Below the pieces are notes generated by a model. That model was given only the letters and a program-made list of their open reading frames with translations. It had not been told where the DNA came from and did no database searches. The position numbers were made by a program, and so were the translations under genes. Source: Populus alba (Eukaryota > Streptophyta > Magnoliopsida > Malpighiales > Salicaceae). From it: 64,000 nt of DNA. Location: positions 11,086,147-11,150,146 of the forward strand of contig NC_133297.1 of the NCBI RefSeq assembly GCF_005239225.2, read 5' to 3'. Every line of letters starts with the position of its first letter. Position 1 is the stretch's first letter. Below are positions 26,549 through 38,590 of this stretch, in pieces.

Positions 26549-26889
26549 GCAATAATGCTCCATTCAAAAACGTGTTTTGCGGCATGTAGTTTCGCTTTCT
26601 ATTAGCTTGGGAAATGTTCTTTTTCCGCTTTTAATTAGTAAGTTATTATTTAGGTACTTGGTTTTCAACGTTATTGTAACTCCATGCTTCAAGTTGGAAA
26701 CTTTATAAATTAGTCCTTCTGACTCATTTTGATTTTTCTCTAAACCTCCGTGACTATTTTTTTTTTTTTTCCCGAGAGAACATGATTCAATAATGCTAAG
26801 TAAAGTATAAATAAGTAATTTTATTAATAATAAAAATAATAACTTGTTATTTAAAAAATAATTGACAATATCATCACTGTGGTTTTTCA

Positions 26890-27061
26890 AGGATATAACT
26901 CAACTAGTTAGATATTAGATTTATTTTCTAAAAATCACTAATTCAAGTTTTATAAATTTCTGAGCTACCGGAGAGTTATATAATTGTTAACTTCAGGGCT
27001 TATGAGATTAGTTAAGGTGCATGTAAACTAATCCAGACATCCATATTAATTAAAAAAAAAA
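26890..27061 (+). mobile_element. tRNA-derived SINE (Salicaceae type), copy 1
   Basis: Begins with an A-box-like ATAACTCAACTAGTTAG, followed about 35 bases later by a decayed B box (AATTCAAGTTTTATA). A typical SINE body follows (GTTAACTTCAGGGCTTATGA, then GATTAGTTAAGGTGCATGTA) and an A-rich tail after CCATATTAATT. This layout matches plant tRNA-derived SINEs that I know from Populus-like genomes. Two more diverged relatives lie at 57.6 and 58.2 kb. It is non-autonomous and codes for nothing. Confidence 0.72.
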
Positions 27062-27447
27062 TAACAATTATTACTTTCAATGATATGCATAACAATAAAA
27101 ATTCTATGAAATTTTTAAATTTTTATTATCCAACAAGTTGCCCGTGCGGGCGGGGTAAGTGAATTTGTACAATCGTGGATCAACAAAGAAACGGGTCACT
27201 CCTTCTAATCCTTTTGGTGAAAAAACTTTGACATTTTATGTAGAAAAAGAAAACCATGATAAGAAAGAATGATAAACAGTTAAGGATGTGCATGTAAGAC
27301 TAAATTTTTATATATATATATATAATAACTAAATTAAGATGGAGTCACTTTAATTATTTTTCTAATATATTTTATATTTTTCTAATTGTTTTGTATATGA
27401 CTTAATTAGTTAGTATGAGTATGCAGCTCCTTGTTTGGGAGTGCAAT

Positions 27448-27605
27448 CCAAAAGAAAGTTTTTTAAAATTAAATTTTTTTTACTTAAAATTAATATTTTT
27501 ATAGTTTATGAATCGTTTTAATGTGTTAATGTTAAAAATGATTTTTTAAAATAAAAAAAATATATTATTTAATATATTTTCAAGTAAATTTTTTTTTTTT
27601 AAATA
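27448..27605 (+). repeat. Dispersed AT-rich MITE-like element, copy 2
   Basis: The core ATCGTTTTAATGTGTTAATG then TTAAAAATGATTTTT (about 27512-27546) and the inverted T-rich and A-rich halves match the family defined at 56.4 kb. Confidence 0.55.
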
Positions 27606-28668
27606 ACTATATCCACAACCATGTTGTCAACTATCTTTTTAATCAAAGATTGTGAGTTTGATTCTTGCTGGGAATAACTTTGTGTTTCATGCTGCACATG
27701 ACTTTTTGTCCGTGTATTTTTTTTAAAAGAAAAAATAGATGTACAATGGTTCACCCTTTTTAAAAAGAAGAAAAATATTGGTCTAGACACACAGGTTTCA
27801 TAAACCCCATATGTGTAGGCTTTGTGGTAACAGACCAAACCACACCTGCCACTCAAATCTGTGTCTTGATTTTTTTTTATTTATTATTATTATTATTATT
27901 CAATGTGATGTTTTTATTAAATTTGATTCTTTAGTATTGGGTTGATAATAAATTAATTTTTATATTTTTTTCATTTAATAAAATAAAAAATAATGACATC
28001 GTGGAGTTACGGCAATAGAGTTAACTTAAAAAATTCAAATCAGGATTCAGTCAAAGGGACTAAGTTATCTGTTATCAAACAAGAAAAACTAAGTTGTAAC
28101 TGAGTCAAAAACCTAAGGACTAAAAGAATAGTTTACTCTTTCATGATTTTATAAACCCTCCCTCCCGTTTTTTCAGTTCAATCCGACGGCCAAGATAGTA
28201 GATTGTCTAATAAATTTCTCACATTACGATAAATCAATCGGCCGTGCCAACAGAATTTTCTGAGAGCGCATTGATTTTTGCTGCGTGTACCGTCGATCTG
28301 CGTGCGTTGTCAAAGTCTCAAAGGTTGAAATCCAACGTGGACTTCAATGGCTCTCTGCCTCCCTATCACTGCACGTGAGAGATGCTCTCCTGTTGGTGGG
28401 GACCATTGGGAACTGAGTGGTCGCCTCACGCACCCAATCGCCATCATCTTATAAAAAACTTGTTTTCTTTAATATATTAAGATATTGTGAAGAATATATT
28501 TTTAATATCACTTAAAGAGGATATTTAAATGATGGAAAAACACACCCTGTCAGATTCACTTGTAAGTGAATAATATATAATTATGTCCTTGGAGGTTGAT
28601 ATCACCGTCACAAGAAACAAGAACAATTGATGATTAAACCAAAAGGTGTGAGAATGGCGGATGCTAAA

Positions 28669-31600
28669 TTACACAAATTCACGAGGAGAAGGGAGTGCAA
28701 GGTTTTTAAAGCAGGTCAACCCTCCATCCACGACGAGGTTATGGCCAGTTATGTACTTTGCTTCATCTGACGCCAGATACACGGCGGCTTCGGCGACATC
28801 AATTTCTTCACACTTAGCCCCCTTCAGCTTCCCGAGCCCATTCACGATCTCGATCAACTGTTCTTGGGAAGCACCGGGATACACCAAGCCTATCTGGGCC
28901 AAGGAGAGAGTGGTCGGAATCGGACCTGGAGAAATGCAGTTGATCCTAACCCCATTTTCGCAAAGCTCGCTCGCGACGGACTTGACGATTCCAGGGATTG
29001 TAGATTTTGACACTGAGTAGGAATGTGAGCCAAGCCCGCCCATGAGTCCACTAATACTGGATGTACAGAGAATACACCCTGAGCCAGTGGGTATCATCGC
29101 TCGGGCTGCATGCTTGATCCCCGCCACCATGCCTCTGACATTGATTTGCATGACCTTGTCAAATTCATCTAGATCAAGGTCTGCGATGCTTGGTGGAAAC
29201 GATGGCCCTGTTATACCAGCATTGTTGTACATTATGTCAAGTTTCCCATGGCTTGTCAGTGCAATCTCCACCGCCTTTTCTACCTGAGCCTCTGCTGTCA
29301 CGTCACAGTGGACAAAGCGGGCTGCAGGACCGAGCTCATTGGCAGCTTGCGGACCAATTTCTGAGTCGACGTCAGCAATTATGACTCGTGCTCCATGCTT
29401 GATGAATTCGTGGGCTGTGGTCTTGCCAATGCCACTCGCACCTCCTGTTATGAGGGCCACCTTGCCTTCCAGCCTGCTTACAAAGAAAATACACGAGCGC
29501 AGTATATATTATAAACAACACGCTGCAACAAGAAATTATAGCAGTAATTGTGATTTAACATGTTTTTTTGGCTATTTATTTCGTGTTTATATTCGTGATA
29601 TTTTCGTTAAGAAATTATTTTACAAATCATTATTACTCGAACAGAAACAAACAACGAAGTTGTCGCAGCATTGTCTTGTGATTCTGTATAGCAGCTCTGA
29701 ACTTTGAATCAAGGCCAAAGCATCTGCTGTGCCAGCAAATTAAACACGAGAGCAGCCATGTAAATATTGGTTTATTTTCTGGTTTTACAATTATGGGTAT
29801 TTTTAGACTAGTTCTTACACTTCAAAACTAAATCCATTTTTCTGGTCAGATCAAATGCAGTTTGCACTTAATTTCCCCATCACCCTTGAAGTAATTAGTT
29901 TGTTAATAAAGATAGTCGACACGTTTTCAATAAGAGTTAGGAAAAAGCATGGCCATGCTAGATCTGTAGAAATGAGATCATGCAATGATGCGGAACTTAT
30001 GACAATTTCCTGTGCAGACATCACGTTTTCAAAAGCTTGTCGGTATGGAGGAGGCCGGCAGTCACCTCTATTTTGTTTTACTAAATTAATCAGCTAAGCT
30101 TGCCGGTACGGGAAGGGGAAGCCTACCAGACTTCGTGCTATATCATGGAGATGCACCGCCTCACATGTTCAAACGTTTTATATGGAGTTTTATTGGGATT
30201 CTAACATAGATAAAATATATATATATATATATATATATGATAAAATGACACATTGCTAAAAACATACATGAAAATAGCACATTTTAAAAAATCTATATTT
30301 ACAATTCACGAGTCACAAGTGTGGCTTAATTTGTGTGATTCACAAGTCACAAATGTTATTTGCAACTATTTTAAATTATAAAATTATTGGAACAAATGAT
30401 TCAATAAAAAAAAAAATAAAGAAGAGAAATTAAGAATAAGACATCGAAAGCATACCAAAATTCTGATAATGACACTATCGGTATCATTAAAAAGATCTTG
30501 ACGGGATGAATCTAACGATACCTAAAAAATATCACCAAAGCTGTCGGAATGGGTCACACAAGTGTACCCAAGAGACGAGTGAACCCAGACACATTTGGAG
30601 GCTGGTGAGGTTCAATCCGTTTACCATTTGTGACCTTTTTTAATCTCGTTGGATAAGTCTTGTTGAGATCTTTCTAATGTTACCGGCAATGTCATCATCA
30701 TCAAAGTTTTAATATGTCTCTGGGGATCATTTTATTTTTTTTCTTTTTCTCTTCATAGTTCACAATTTACAAGGAGTAAAGAGGAAAGAAAGATCAGAAC
30801 AACATAAAAAAAAAACCTCATAGGTATATTGAAACTTCGATAATGATATCATATGTATCATTGAAAAGATCCCAACAACAAAAGAATCCGATGACACAAA
30901 AAAAAAAAAAAAAAAAACAAAAATGGTGAACAAAATAGATCACACTAGTCATCCAAAGATGTCAAAGTTCACTTGTGATCATCGTTGATGATATTTTTTC
31001 GTATCGCTAAATTCACCACATTATCAAATCTTTTAAATGATATTGGAAATATTGTTATCGAGATTTCAGTGTTTTTTCATTTTTTTTTCTTCTTTCCTTT
31101 CCTTTTCTCTCATCTCTCTCTTTATTTAATCATGTTTTTAAACATTTTACAACTTGAGTGGTAGATAACAATTACAACCTGCGAATTAGATATGTGATAA
31201 GCAATTCTTTAAACTATATTATTTCTTGAATATTTATTACATTGTGTTATTCTATGAATTTTCTTTTTCTACGACAGAATCCAAAAGAAAATCGTTTTAG
31301 ATGTTTACAGTTAATAATTTGTGCTTATGTCAAATCATATGACATCAGTTGATTAATGATGTAGATGCTATGCTAGCTATTGTTGACTGTCCCATAATAA
31401 ACAGAGTTATATTGTAACACACAGGCAATTCATAGAAAATACTATTTTGTGAGAATAGTCAACGTCCTCTCATGAATAAATTATCCATAATTTTTTAAAT
31501 ATTTTTAGCGTCCTTACTCATGTTTAAGTACAGATCCACAATTAGAATAGTAGCATCTTAAAAAAAATCAATTACTAAAAAAAAATAGAAAAACATATAG

Positions 31601-32096
31601 CCATGCATATTGAAACAAATTTAAACAGAATATAGGAAATAAATTGCAGATCCATGTTATCATATGTGATGAAGCCTGAATTCTGGGGTGATTAATTCAA
31701 CCAAAAATCTCTAGAAATTTATAAAGAAAACTTCTGTAAGGTTTTAGGTTATTTTTTTCAACATCGACTGTATATCCAAATTAATTAATATGGTATGAAT
31801 CAAGAAAACATTTATGTTATCGTAAGTGATTTATAAAGAGCCTGTGAAGTTGATGAACTTACCTTCTACCACTACCAGTGGAATAACTCCGTCCTTGCCT
31901 ACTGATCAACACATCGTCAGCAATAGACCTGAGCCCTCTATATATATAGTTTTCAATATACATATATACACACGAGGAAAAAGAAATATAATTAGAAATA
32001 AAATGGCATGCTGCAGGTCACTGAAGTGTTAGTACTGATCAGAAGCACAGGCTCAGGTTTTAATTGCAGATACCTGGCTAGATATGACCTGAGCAT
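28669..32096 (-). CDS. Short-chain dehydrogenase/reductase (SDR110C-like) with presequence-like N-terminus
   Basis: An NAD(P)-dependent classical SDR, close to the plant SDR110C group (secoisolariciresinol dehydrogenase and ABA2-like enzymes); the substrate is not deducible. Three exons join in phase to 297 aa: 32074-32096, 31863-31928 and 28669-29473. Exon 1 gives MLRSYLAR. Exon 2 gives a Ser/Arg-rich stretch ending SYSTGSGR, and exon 3 starts with LEGKVALITGGASGIG. The first 30 residues look like a mitochondrial or plastid presequence (Arg, Ser, no acidic cluster). Visible motifs are the Rossmann glycine motif TGGASGIG, NNAG (in YNNAGITG), and the catalytic Ser and YSVSK (Tyr-x3-Lys). The C-terminal region carries YITGHNLVVDGGLTCFKN. 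Intron 2 (2389 nt) carries two foldback repeats. A start inside exon 3 (MALITGG) is unlikely because LEGKVA upstream is conserved in the family. Confidence 0.88.
30450..30720. mobile_element. Foldback (MITE-like) element A
   Basis: The left end (CTGATAATGACACTATCGGT, then ATCATTAAAAAGATCTTGAC) is matched in inverted orientation by the right end (GTTGAGATCTTTCTAATGTT, then ACCGGCAATGTCATCATCAT). The arms are imperfect, about 70 bases long, and enclose about 130 bases. No transposase frame. Element B next to it has the same design. Confidence 0.65.
30825..31072. mobile_element. Foldback (MITE-like) element B
   Basis: The left end (GAAACTTCGATAATGATATC, then ATTGAAAAGATC) pairs with the right end (GATCTTTT-like AATCTTTTAAATGATATTGG, then TTATCGAGATTTCAGTG). 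It resembles element A in both arms and parts of the interior, in the same orientation, so the two look like diverged copies of one family. Confidence 0.6.
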
Positions 32097-32227
32097 GTCT
32101 GCAGCAAAGACTCGAGGAAGAAGAAGACTCTGTTGGATCTATCGAGGAAGGGCTTAATGGTGCTGAAGTGGGAAAGGGAGCAAATTGAAAGTGATTGCAG
32201 CAGCTTATATCAGACACACATTTCCAT

Positions 32228-32290
32228 GCAGAGAGAAGAGGAGAGAGAGAGGGAGAGAGGGAGGGAGGGAGAGGGAGAGAGAGAGAGAGT
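32228..32290. repeat. (GA)n/GGGA polypurine tract in SDR leader or promoter
   Basis: About 60 bases of GAGA and GGGA repeats on the plus strand, so CT-rich on the SDR coding strand, about 130-195 bases upstream of the SDR ATG. Such pyrimidine-rich tracts are common near plant transcription starts. Confidence 0.8.
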
Positions 32291-32807
32291 ATGAACATGG
32301 CTTGAGGCAATAGTGACCCGCCCTATTTAATGATTCTCCAATGGAAGTTATTGCTCCTTTGTGTTAATTTCCTGTTAGTTGCATCCTTACACATAAAGAA
32401 AAGGAAACCATGGATAACTACAGATGCATCCCTGACGTTCATAGACACCCGCAGATCAGTGCTCCAGCCATCAAGATTTCTTTAAAATTAACATTTTATA
32501 TCAAAAACTCTTTCAGAACATGACTAAACAAGACGTTGTATAGTAATCTTTCACTTGAAAAAACTATCAATTTCATTGCAAGACGTTTTTATTATTATTA
32601 TTATTATTTAGTGATTATGATGTATAAAATGATATACTGAATGTAACAATTCAGTTAGTGTAGTTTCAATGGAAATGTAACTAGGGGATGAGTTAATGAA
32701 TAAATCTTGAGTCAAATTGTATAAAATGTTGAAGCTTGAGGATTGCTTTGTGATTTATGATATTGGTTGCGGACTTATTAAGTAGCTCGTTTGTTATTTG
32801 TGAAAAC

Positions 32808-32995
32808 GGTTGTTTTTTAAAATATTTTTTTTATTTAGAAAAGTATTAAAACAATATTTTTTTTAATTTATTTTTAACATCAACACATCAAAATGATTTT
32901 AAAATATTATAAAATAAATTTAAAAAAATATATATAAAAAAATCAAACTTATTCAAAAATACAAAAATAAACCGGCTTTATTCCAAAAACAAATG
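32808..32995 (-). repeat. Dispersed AT-rich MITE-like element, copy 3 (inverted)
   Basis: The core TTTTTAACATCAACACATCA then AAATGATTTTAAAA (about 32871-32904) is the reverse complement of the core of the other copies, so this copy is inverted relative to the one at 56.4 kb. Confidence 0.6.
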
Positions 32996-33666
32996 CTGGA
33001 TAAAGGGCTCCTGCTACAGTTATGGTCTCTATTTTATTCATATTTGAGCATTTGAGTTGATAATGATGAGTGGAAAAAGATTATTTAATAATAATATCTT
33101 GATCTAAAAATATGTGATATCGATACCCCATTAGATGGGAATTACTAGGCTATCAATTAATTCTTAAGAGGAAAAAAGGAAAGAGAGATCATAAGATTTG
33201 GATTCCCACGCAAGCTTGATTGCTGGACCGACCATATATTTCGATCATATCTATTTATTATTATCCTTTAGGTCAAGTTTATTGTGAAAGTGAACTTTAT
33301 AAAAGACTACCCTATAGCCCCCGCCCTAGGAGCTCCTTGCTCAGTTTTATTTATTTTTTAATTTATCTTGGTTTTAAACTACAAGGGTCCTTTTTTAAAC
33401 TACTTTTTCAATACTATTCATTTCATTGATTAAGTGTCCAGTGAATTATTTGTATTCAAATTGATATATTTACATATTTTAAAGGTTTTCAACATTTTTT
33501 TACCAGTTTTTCAAATAAAAATAATATGAACAAAATATTTTCTTATTTTATATACAAGTACTTTTTAAATATAAAAGATTAAAATTTTTATTTTTTATAT
33601 TTTAAAATCAAGAAGTGGAATATTTAACCATTTTTATTATTAAAAAATATTTTAACAATGTAAAAG

Positions 33667-33667
<1 letters not shown>

Positions 33668-33697
<30 letters not shown>

Positions 33698-33965
33698 AAA
33701 TAGTCAAAATAATAATAATAATAATAATAGTGGTAGTTGTAGTAATAATTGTGGTGATTATAACAATAACAACAACAATAATATTATTTATTAGTTATAA
33801 TAGTTTTATTGATAGCAATAATAATAATAGTAATTATAATGATGATCATAATAATAACAATAGTAATAGTGGTGATAATAACAACAATATCAGCAGCAAC
33901 AACTACAACAGCCACAATAATAGTGATAATAATAATAATAATAATAATAGTAATAATATATTATT
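33668..33965. repeat. Degenerate (AAT)n/(AAC)n triplet-repeat region
   Basis: Nearly 300 bases of AAT, AAC, AGT and GAT triplets with purer blocks at both ends. The open frame across it (Asn- and Ser-rich) exists only because the triplets lack stops and is not taken as a gene. Confidence 0.85.
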
Positions 33966-34335
33966 CGGTATTAGATTAATCCAAAATAAGTTTTATTAAA
34001 TTTTTTATATTTTTCTATATAAAGTATTTTTCATATTAATCAAGGTAATAAATTTAAAAAATTAACATTATCTAAAATAAAATATTATTTTAATATATTT
34101 TTAAATGAAAAATACATTATAAACTAACCACTACCTTAACACAACCAGATGAGCTCTAAAACCAGCAGCTAAACAGCACTTTAGACTCTAAAAAACAAGG
34201 ATGAAAATATAAAAAAGTCTGAGGCCACAAACAACAGGATCCAGGAAATCGAGAAGAAAACCAGGATCAGTGGTGGGCCCCCCAGTGCATCAACGGGTTT
34301 AACGCTGTCTTTATCGATGGCTAGCTCACCTAACC

Positions 34336-34343
34336 TATAAAAA
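34336..34343 (+). promoter_or_regulatory. TATA-like box before a short orphan ORF
   Basis: CTATAAAAACAC lies in a locally less AT-rich block, 120 bases before a 41-codon ORF. Whether a transcript starts here is unknown. Confidence 0.25.
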
Positions 34344-34456
34344 CACAAAACAAAGCCATGGAAAGAAGCACAGAGGATTAAACAAGTGTTAAATCACGAT
34401 CATAATTACAAATAATTGGGTCATTAGAGGAATAACGAGGTTGTCATCTCCCTGAC

Positions 34457-34582
34457 ATGGTGGAGACAACCATGGAGACAACCATCAGACAGCTCTTCGA
34501 TCCTACGAGCTGGACTGTTTGCTGTCTCTTAATTATAAATCCCATGTTGATGATGATCCTCATTAAAGTAGCTTCACGCTAA
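34457..34582 (+). CDS. Possible small ORF, 41 aa, unknown
   Basis: I do not recognise this peptide. It reads MVETTMETTIRQLFDPTSWT and then a hydrophobic, Leu/Ile/Met-rich C-terminal half containing two Cys. The hydrophobic half could span a membrane. A duplicated ATGGAGACAACC-type unit begins the frame. It lies after a TATA-like box in an otherwise non-coding spacer. It could equally be a chance frame; support is weak. Confidence 0.15.
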   Translation: MVETTMETTIRQLFDPTSWTVCCLLIINPMLMMILIKVASR

Positions 34583-37500
34583 CGGTAATTACAAGCATGT
34601 TGTCGATAATTAATTGTCTTAATCATTAATTATGTACTTTTTTAAAATCGAATCGGCGATGATCTTACAGGTCGCTTTACAGAGTACTGTGCTGAACGGA
34701 TTGACAAGATCCTGAGTTTCAGAAGTCTTTTGATTTGTGGTTTGCCAGTGGATGGATTTGATTTGAATCCGCAACTGTCATACCCATCAGTGGAATAGAA
34801 ATGAAAGGGATCCTTATCATTTAAATATATGAATATTACGTGGCATTGATTTTTATTTATATAAAATATATGTATTATTAATATTTAATTAATGAATTTA
34901 GAATAAAGATAAAATTTATGAAAAAAAAATGCTTTGAATAAAAAAAATTTAAATTGTTAAAATTATAAGATTTCTACTGCATTGGAGTATTGTTCTTAAT
35001 CATATTTGTTTCAAACTTGATATTAATTAGAGCTGTCGAGATCGGCATATATTATGTTATAAAAATTTTAAAAGATTTTTCACTAGTGGTTCATATGAAT
35101 TATTGTTAGAGGTGAGATACTTGAACAATTTTTGATTTGTGATAACTCAGCCTTAAAGCAAATATTCAAAGTTGAAAAGAACATATGATCTTCATGTAAA
35201 CTTCACATAAACTTTAAACAATTTTAGATCTGTTTGATGAGATCTTTAGACTCCTAAAAGTTTTAAATTTATCATTTTTGCTGCATGTATATGTTTTAAG
35301 AAACTCAACAGTGGTAAAAGAGCCTCTATTAGATAATTAAAGTTGTTGATTGCATGCTTTAATTATTATTGGTGTTAGTTGTGAATTAATTTTGTGTGCA
35401 AATTGATTTTTATGAAAAGTTATTTTTTTTCTCATGATTTAAAAATATATTTTAATTATTGTTTCAGTCAAGTTCGGTTGGATTTTCTAGATCTGACTAA
35501 AATACTCACAATTGTTTTTCAAAAAAGTATGGGTGCTAAGAAAACCATCAACGATGGCGCCAACATTGCTCACTCACCACAACAGCGCAACAAATGATTT
35601 TGGTGTTGCTGTGGGTAGCGACAATCATTTCGTCACTACCGAGATTATTTTTAGCGACAGTAAGCCCATTGTCTGCAACACCAGCCAAAGGAAGAGAAGG
35701 GGTATAATTTATGATTATACCCCGAAACCTTATTTAGGGTTTTTTTTTAGTTTAATTTATCAACTTACCCGTGCAACTTATGTCTAATTACATTATAACT
35801 AGGGTAGAATCATGATTTTTCCCCCTCCATGTATAAAATCTTGATTTTATATTTTAAAATTAAAAGCCTAAATTAAATTAATTATATAATTAATTTTTCT
35901 AATTGGATTAGGATTGGATTAAAAATGTCCAATTCAATTTTTTATTTTTAGTTTTGTAATATCCTAACAGGACTAGGATTTAGTTAAAATGTTTAATTAA
36001 ATAATATTTAGAAAAATAGTTTTTTTTCTAAAGTAAATAGAGTTTTTAAGCCAAAATATTTTTATTTAATTGTTCCTAAAACAATTTAGGATACCACTAG
36101 GAATTCTAATATGATTATTTTTCTTATTAAATTTTAAAAAATGTTTTTTCATTGAAAAACTTATATTAAATAAAATTTATTAAGTTTGGGAAACTATCAA
36201 AATGGATTTGAATTTAATATTTCTAAATGTTAGAAATATTAATTCAAATTGCATGTAAAACAACAATTAGAATTAAAGCATGCAATATATTAATTTATGC
36301 ATATTAATATATTATTATTCAAGATGGATGATAATGGACATTAAAGAACAATGTGATTGTATTTTTATGGTTTGATGATTATAATATTAAATAGGGCATA
36401 TATATCTTGCATTTTCTCTATTTTTCTTCTAGTGTTTCAAAATTATTTTCTCATCTCATTCCCCTAGAATGTAAATCGAGGTTTTTTATTCAATTATATA
36501 AATGATATATAATTTAAAAAGAATTATTTTATAATCCAAGATGAAAAAAGAATGGTGTTGAAGGACACGACCATGGTGCTCGCAAAAGACTCATAAAAAT
36601 TTGTAGCAGTTATCTAGGTTTTGACCACCTAATTTTATTTTATGGCTTGATGAAATTAATTTACATATGTTCATAATCATCTATTTTAAATGACATGCTA
36701 ATGGTGTATGTTAATGTATAATTGTTATATGTGATATATCAATTATTCCACGAAAATGAGATCTAATTAAAAATTAATAATAAATCCCTCATTAATATAT
36801 TGAGTACATCTTAAGAACATGATTTGTTGCCTTTTGATTTTACATGCATAAAATTAGAGTTTTATGCATGGATAACTCGTTGTACTACTCATAGTTACCA
36901 TTAATCAAATATGTTTAATGTTATAAAATTGAATCCTACTTAACCAAATTATATGATTTGGATGAATTATTTATGATCATTTAAGATTAGAGGCAGTAGT
37001 TAGGCAAAATATATATAAGAAGTTCAGACAAAGAATTGTCACTTATCTGATATAGGAGTCACATAAAGCTGCGATTGATAAGATATGTTACCTATCTAAT
37101 TTAATTTATTTTTATTTATTGAATTACTTAAGGTGATATAAAATAAATGGGATCACAACCCATTAGAAGATCTAAACGAGATGTCCTGAATTAATAGCGA
37201 AGACTATCAATTTGCAAGAAAATAATGGGAGACCAAGTTATGATTAAAGATCTTATTTGAATTTGGTTTTAAATGTGTATGAATGAAAATAATACTCAGT
37301 GTCTTTACATGAATAGGTTGATAAATTAAAATGAGTAGTAATATATCCCTACGCAACATACTCGATGTTAACAAATTGACTAGACCAAACTTCTTAAATT
37401 GGCACTATAATGTGAGAATTGTTCTCAAGTAAGATAAAATGTTATATGTTCTTGAAAATTTAATTTCTCTTACCCATGAAGAGGATTCCAATGAAGAAGT

Positions 37501-38590
37501 TAGGAATGCATATCAACATCATATTATGATAGATTGTTAGACATTATACTTGATCTTCAAATACAAGTCAATCAATTGTTGAATCGATAATAAATTAAAT
37601 TGTTTAATTTATTTAGCCTTATTTTGTTTAGGATTATAATTTATATATTGGTCAACTTATTAAAGAATCTAATGGATTACACGCAAAATAATCAATGGTC
37701 AGAAATTAAAATGAAATGATTAATAATGTGTGGCTTGATTGTAAATAAATTTTAAAAATTGAAAACTAGAATGTTATTAATACAGAGGATTACAATTCTA
37801 GATATATAAACAATCAAGTAAGGGCATGATTGAATAAATTTATAAAAATAGCCTAAAATAACACATATAATATTATTTAAAAGGCAATTTGATATTTTAT
37901 CATTTATAGAGTTTTTAGCTTTTTCTATAAATAGAAAGTTACACATCTTATTTTCTATGAGTAGAGTATAATACAAAAATACCTAAAACATAAAAGAAAT
38001 GTATTAGCACTATAAGGTATAGCAATTCTTCTCTTCTATAAGATTTTACGAGATTTCTTACTGGTGACTCTTTTGGATTACCGTTAGATTTCTCACGCAA
38101 TAATCATCCTTATTAACTATACTAATTAATAACAAAACTAAGAGATTTGGTGGCAATTTTTATAATTTTTGTTAACTTTGATTTAAGATTTTATGACTTT
38201 TGAGATCAAATTTCATTCAGAATTGTCATTAATCGGTTCCAAACAACTTTTGTTGGATGTTACAAAATATTAGAATAATTGTCATCATAATATTATTTTT
38301 TAAAACTACCTTAATGAATTTTTGTGTTTCTTGTTGGTCAATACTAAATAGGTGGTCCAAGCTATGTTGTGGGCTGAGTTAAATTTTTCTTAATGTAAAA
38401 AAAAAAAGATGTTCAGTGATGTCAATATTTTTAGAAAAATAAGAAAATTTTGAGACCTAAGTCATTGACTTAATTGGTTTAAATAAGTTTGGTTAATTTA
38501 ATAATATAATTAAAAAAAAGGCATTGATAGTAAATAAAACAAAAAAAATATAACAATAATTAATTATACAAAATGATCTATCAATATCAT
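34583..38590. other. AT-rich spacer, no gene recognised
   Basis: About 4 kb of AT-rich sequence with no frame of protein-like composition. Stretches at 35.4-35.8 kb and 37.0-38.1 kb (the latter with a TATA-like TCTATAAATAG at about 37,923-37,933) may be decayed retrotransposon sequence, but I see no coding domain, LTR pair or primer-binding site to prove it. Confidence 0.5.

Larger units (their letters stand above)
26549..28668. other. Spacer between aspartokinase and SDR genes
   Basis: An AT-rich spacer holding a SINE (26890-27061) and one dispersed AT-rich element (27448-27605). A less AT-rich stretch at about 28,170-28,440 (with ATCCGACGGCCAAG) is not a recognisable gene but may have been transcribed or acted as a promoter. 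Confidence 0.55.
29474..31862 (-). other. SDR intron 2, with foldback repeats
   Basis: AT-rich intron with a TA run at about 30,214-30,238 and two inverted-repeat elements at 30,450-31,072. No coding frame in it resembles a protein. Confidence 0.7.

Noticed and set aside
27640..27700. Possible tRNA B box (GTGAGTTTGATTCTTGCTGG)
   Set aside because: No matching A box, cloverleaf or acceptor stem around it. It may be another SINE scrap, but there is not enough to call it.
33730..33999. Asn/Ser-rich open frame of about 89 codons
   Set aside because: It exists only because AAT, AAC and GAT triplets contain no stops; the DNA is a degenerate microsatellite.
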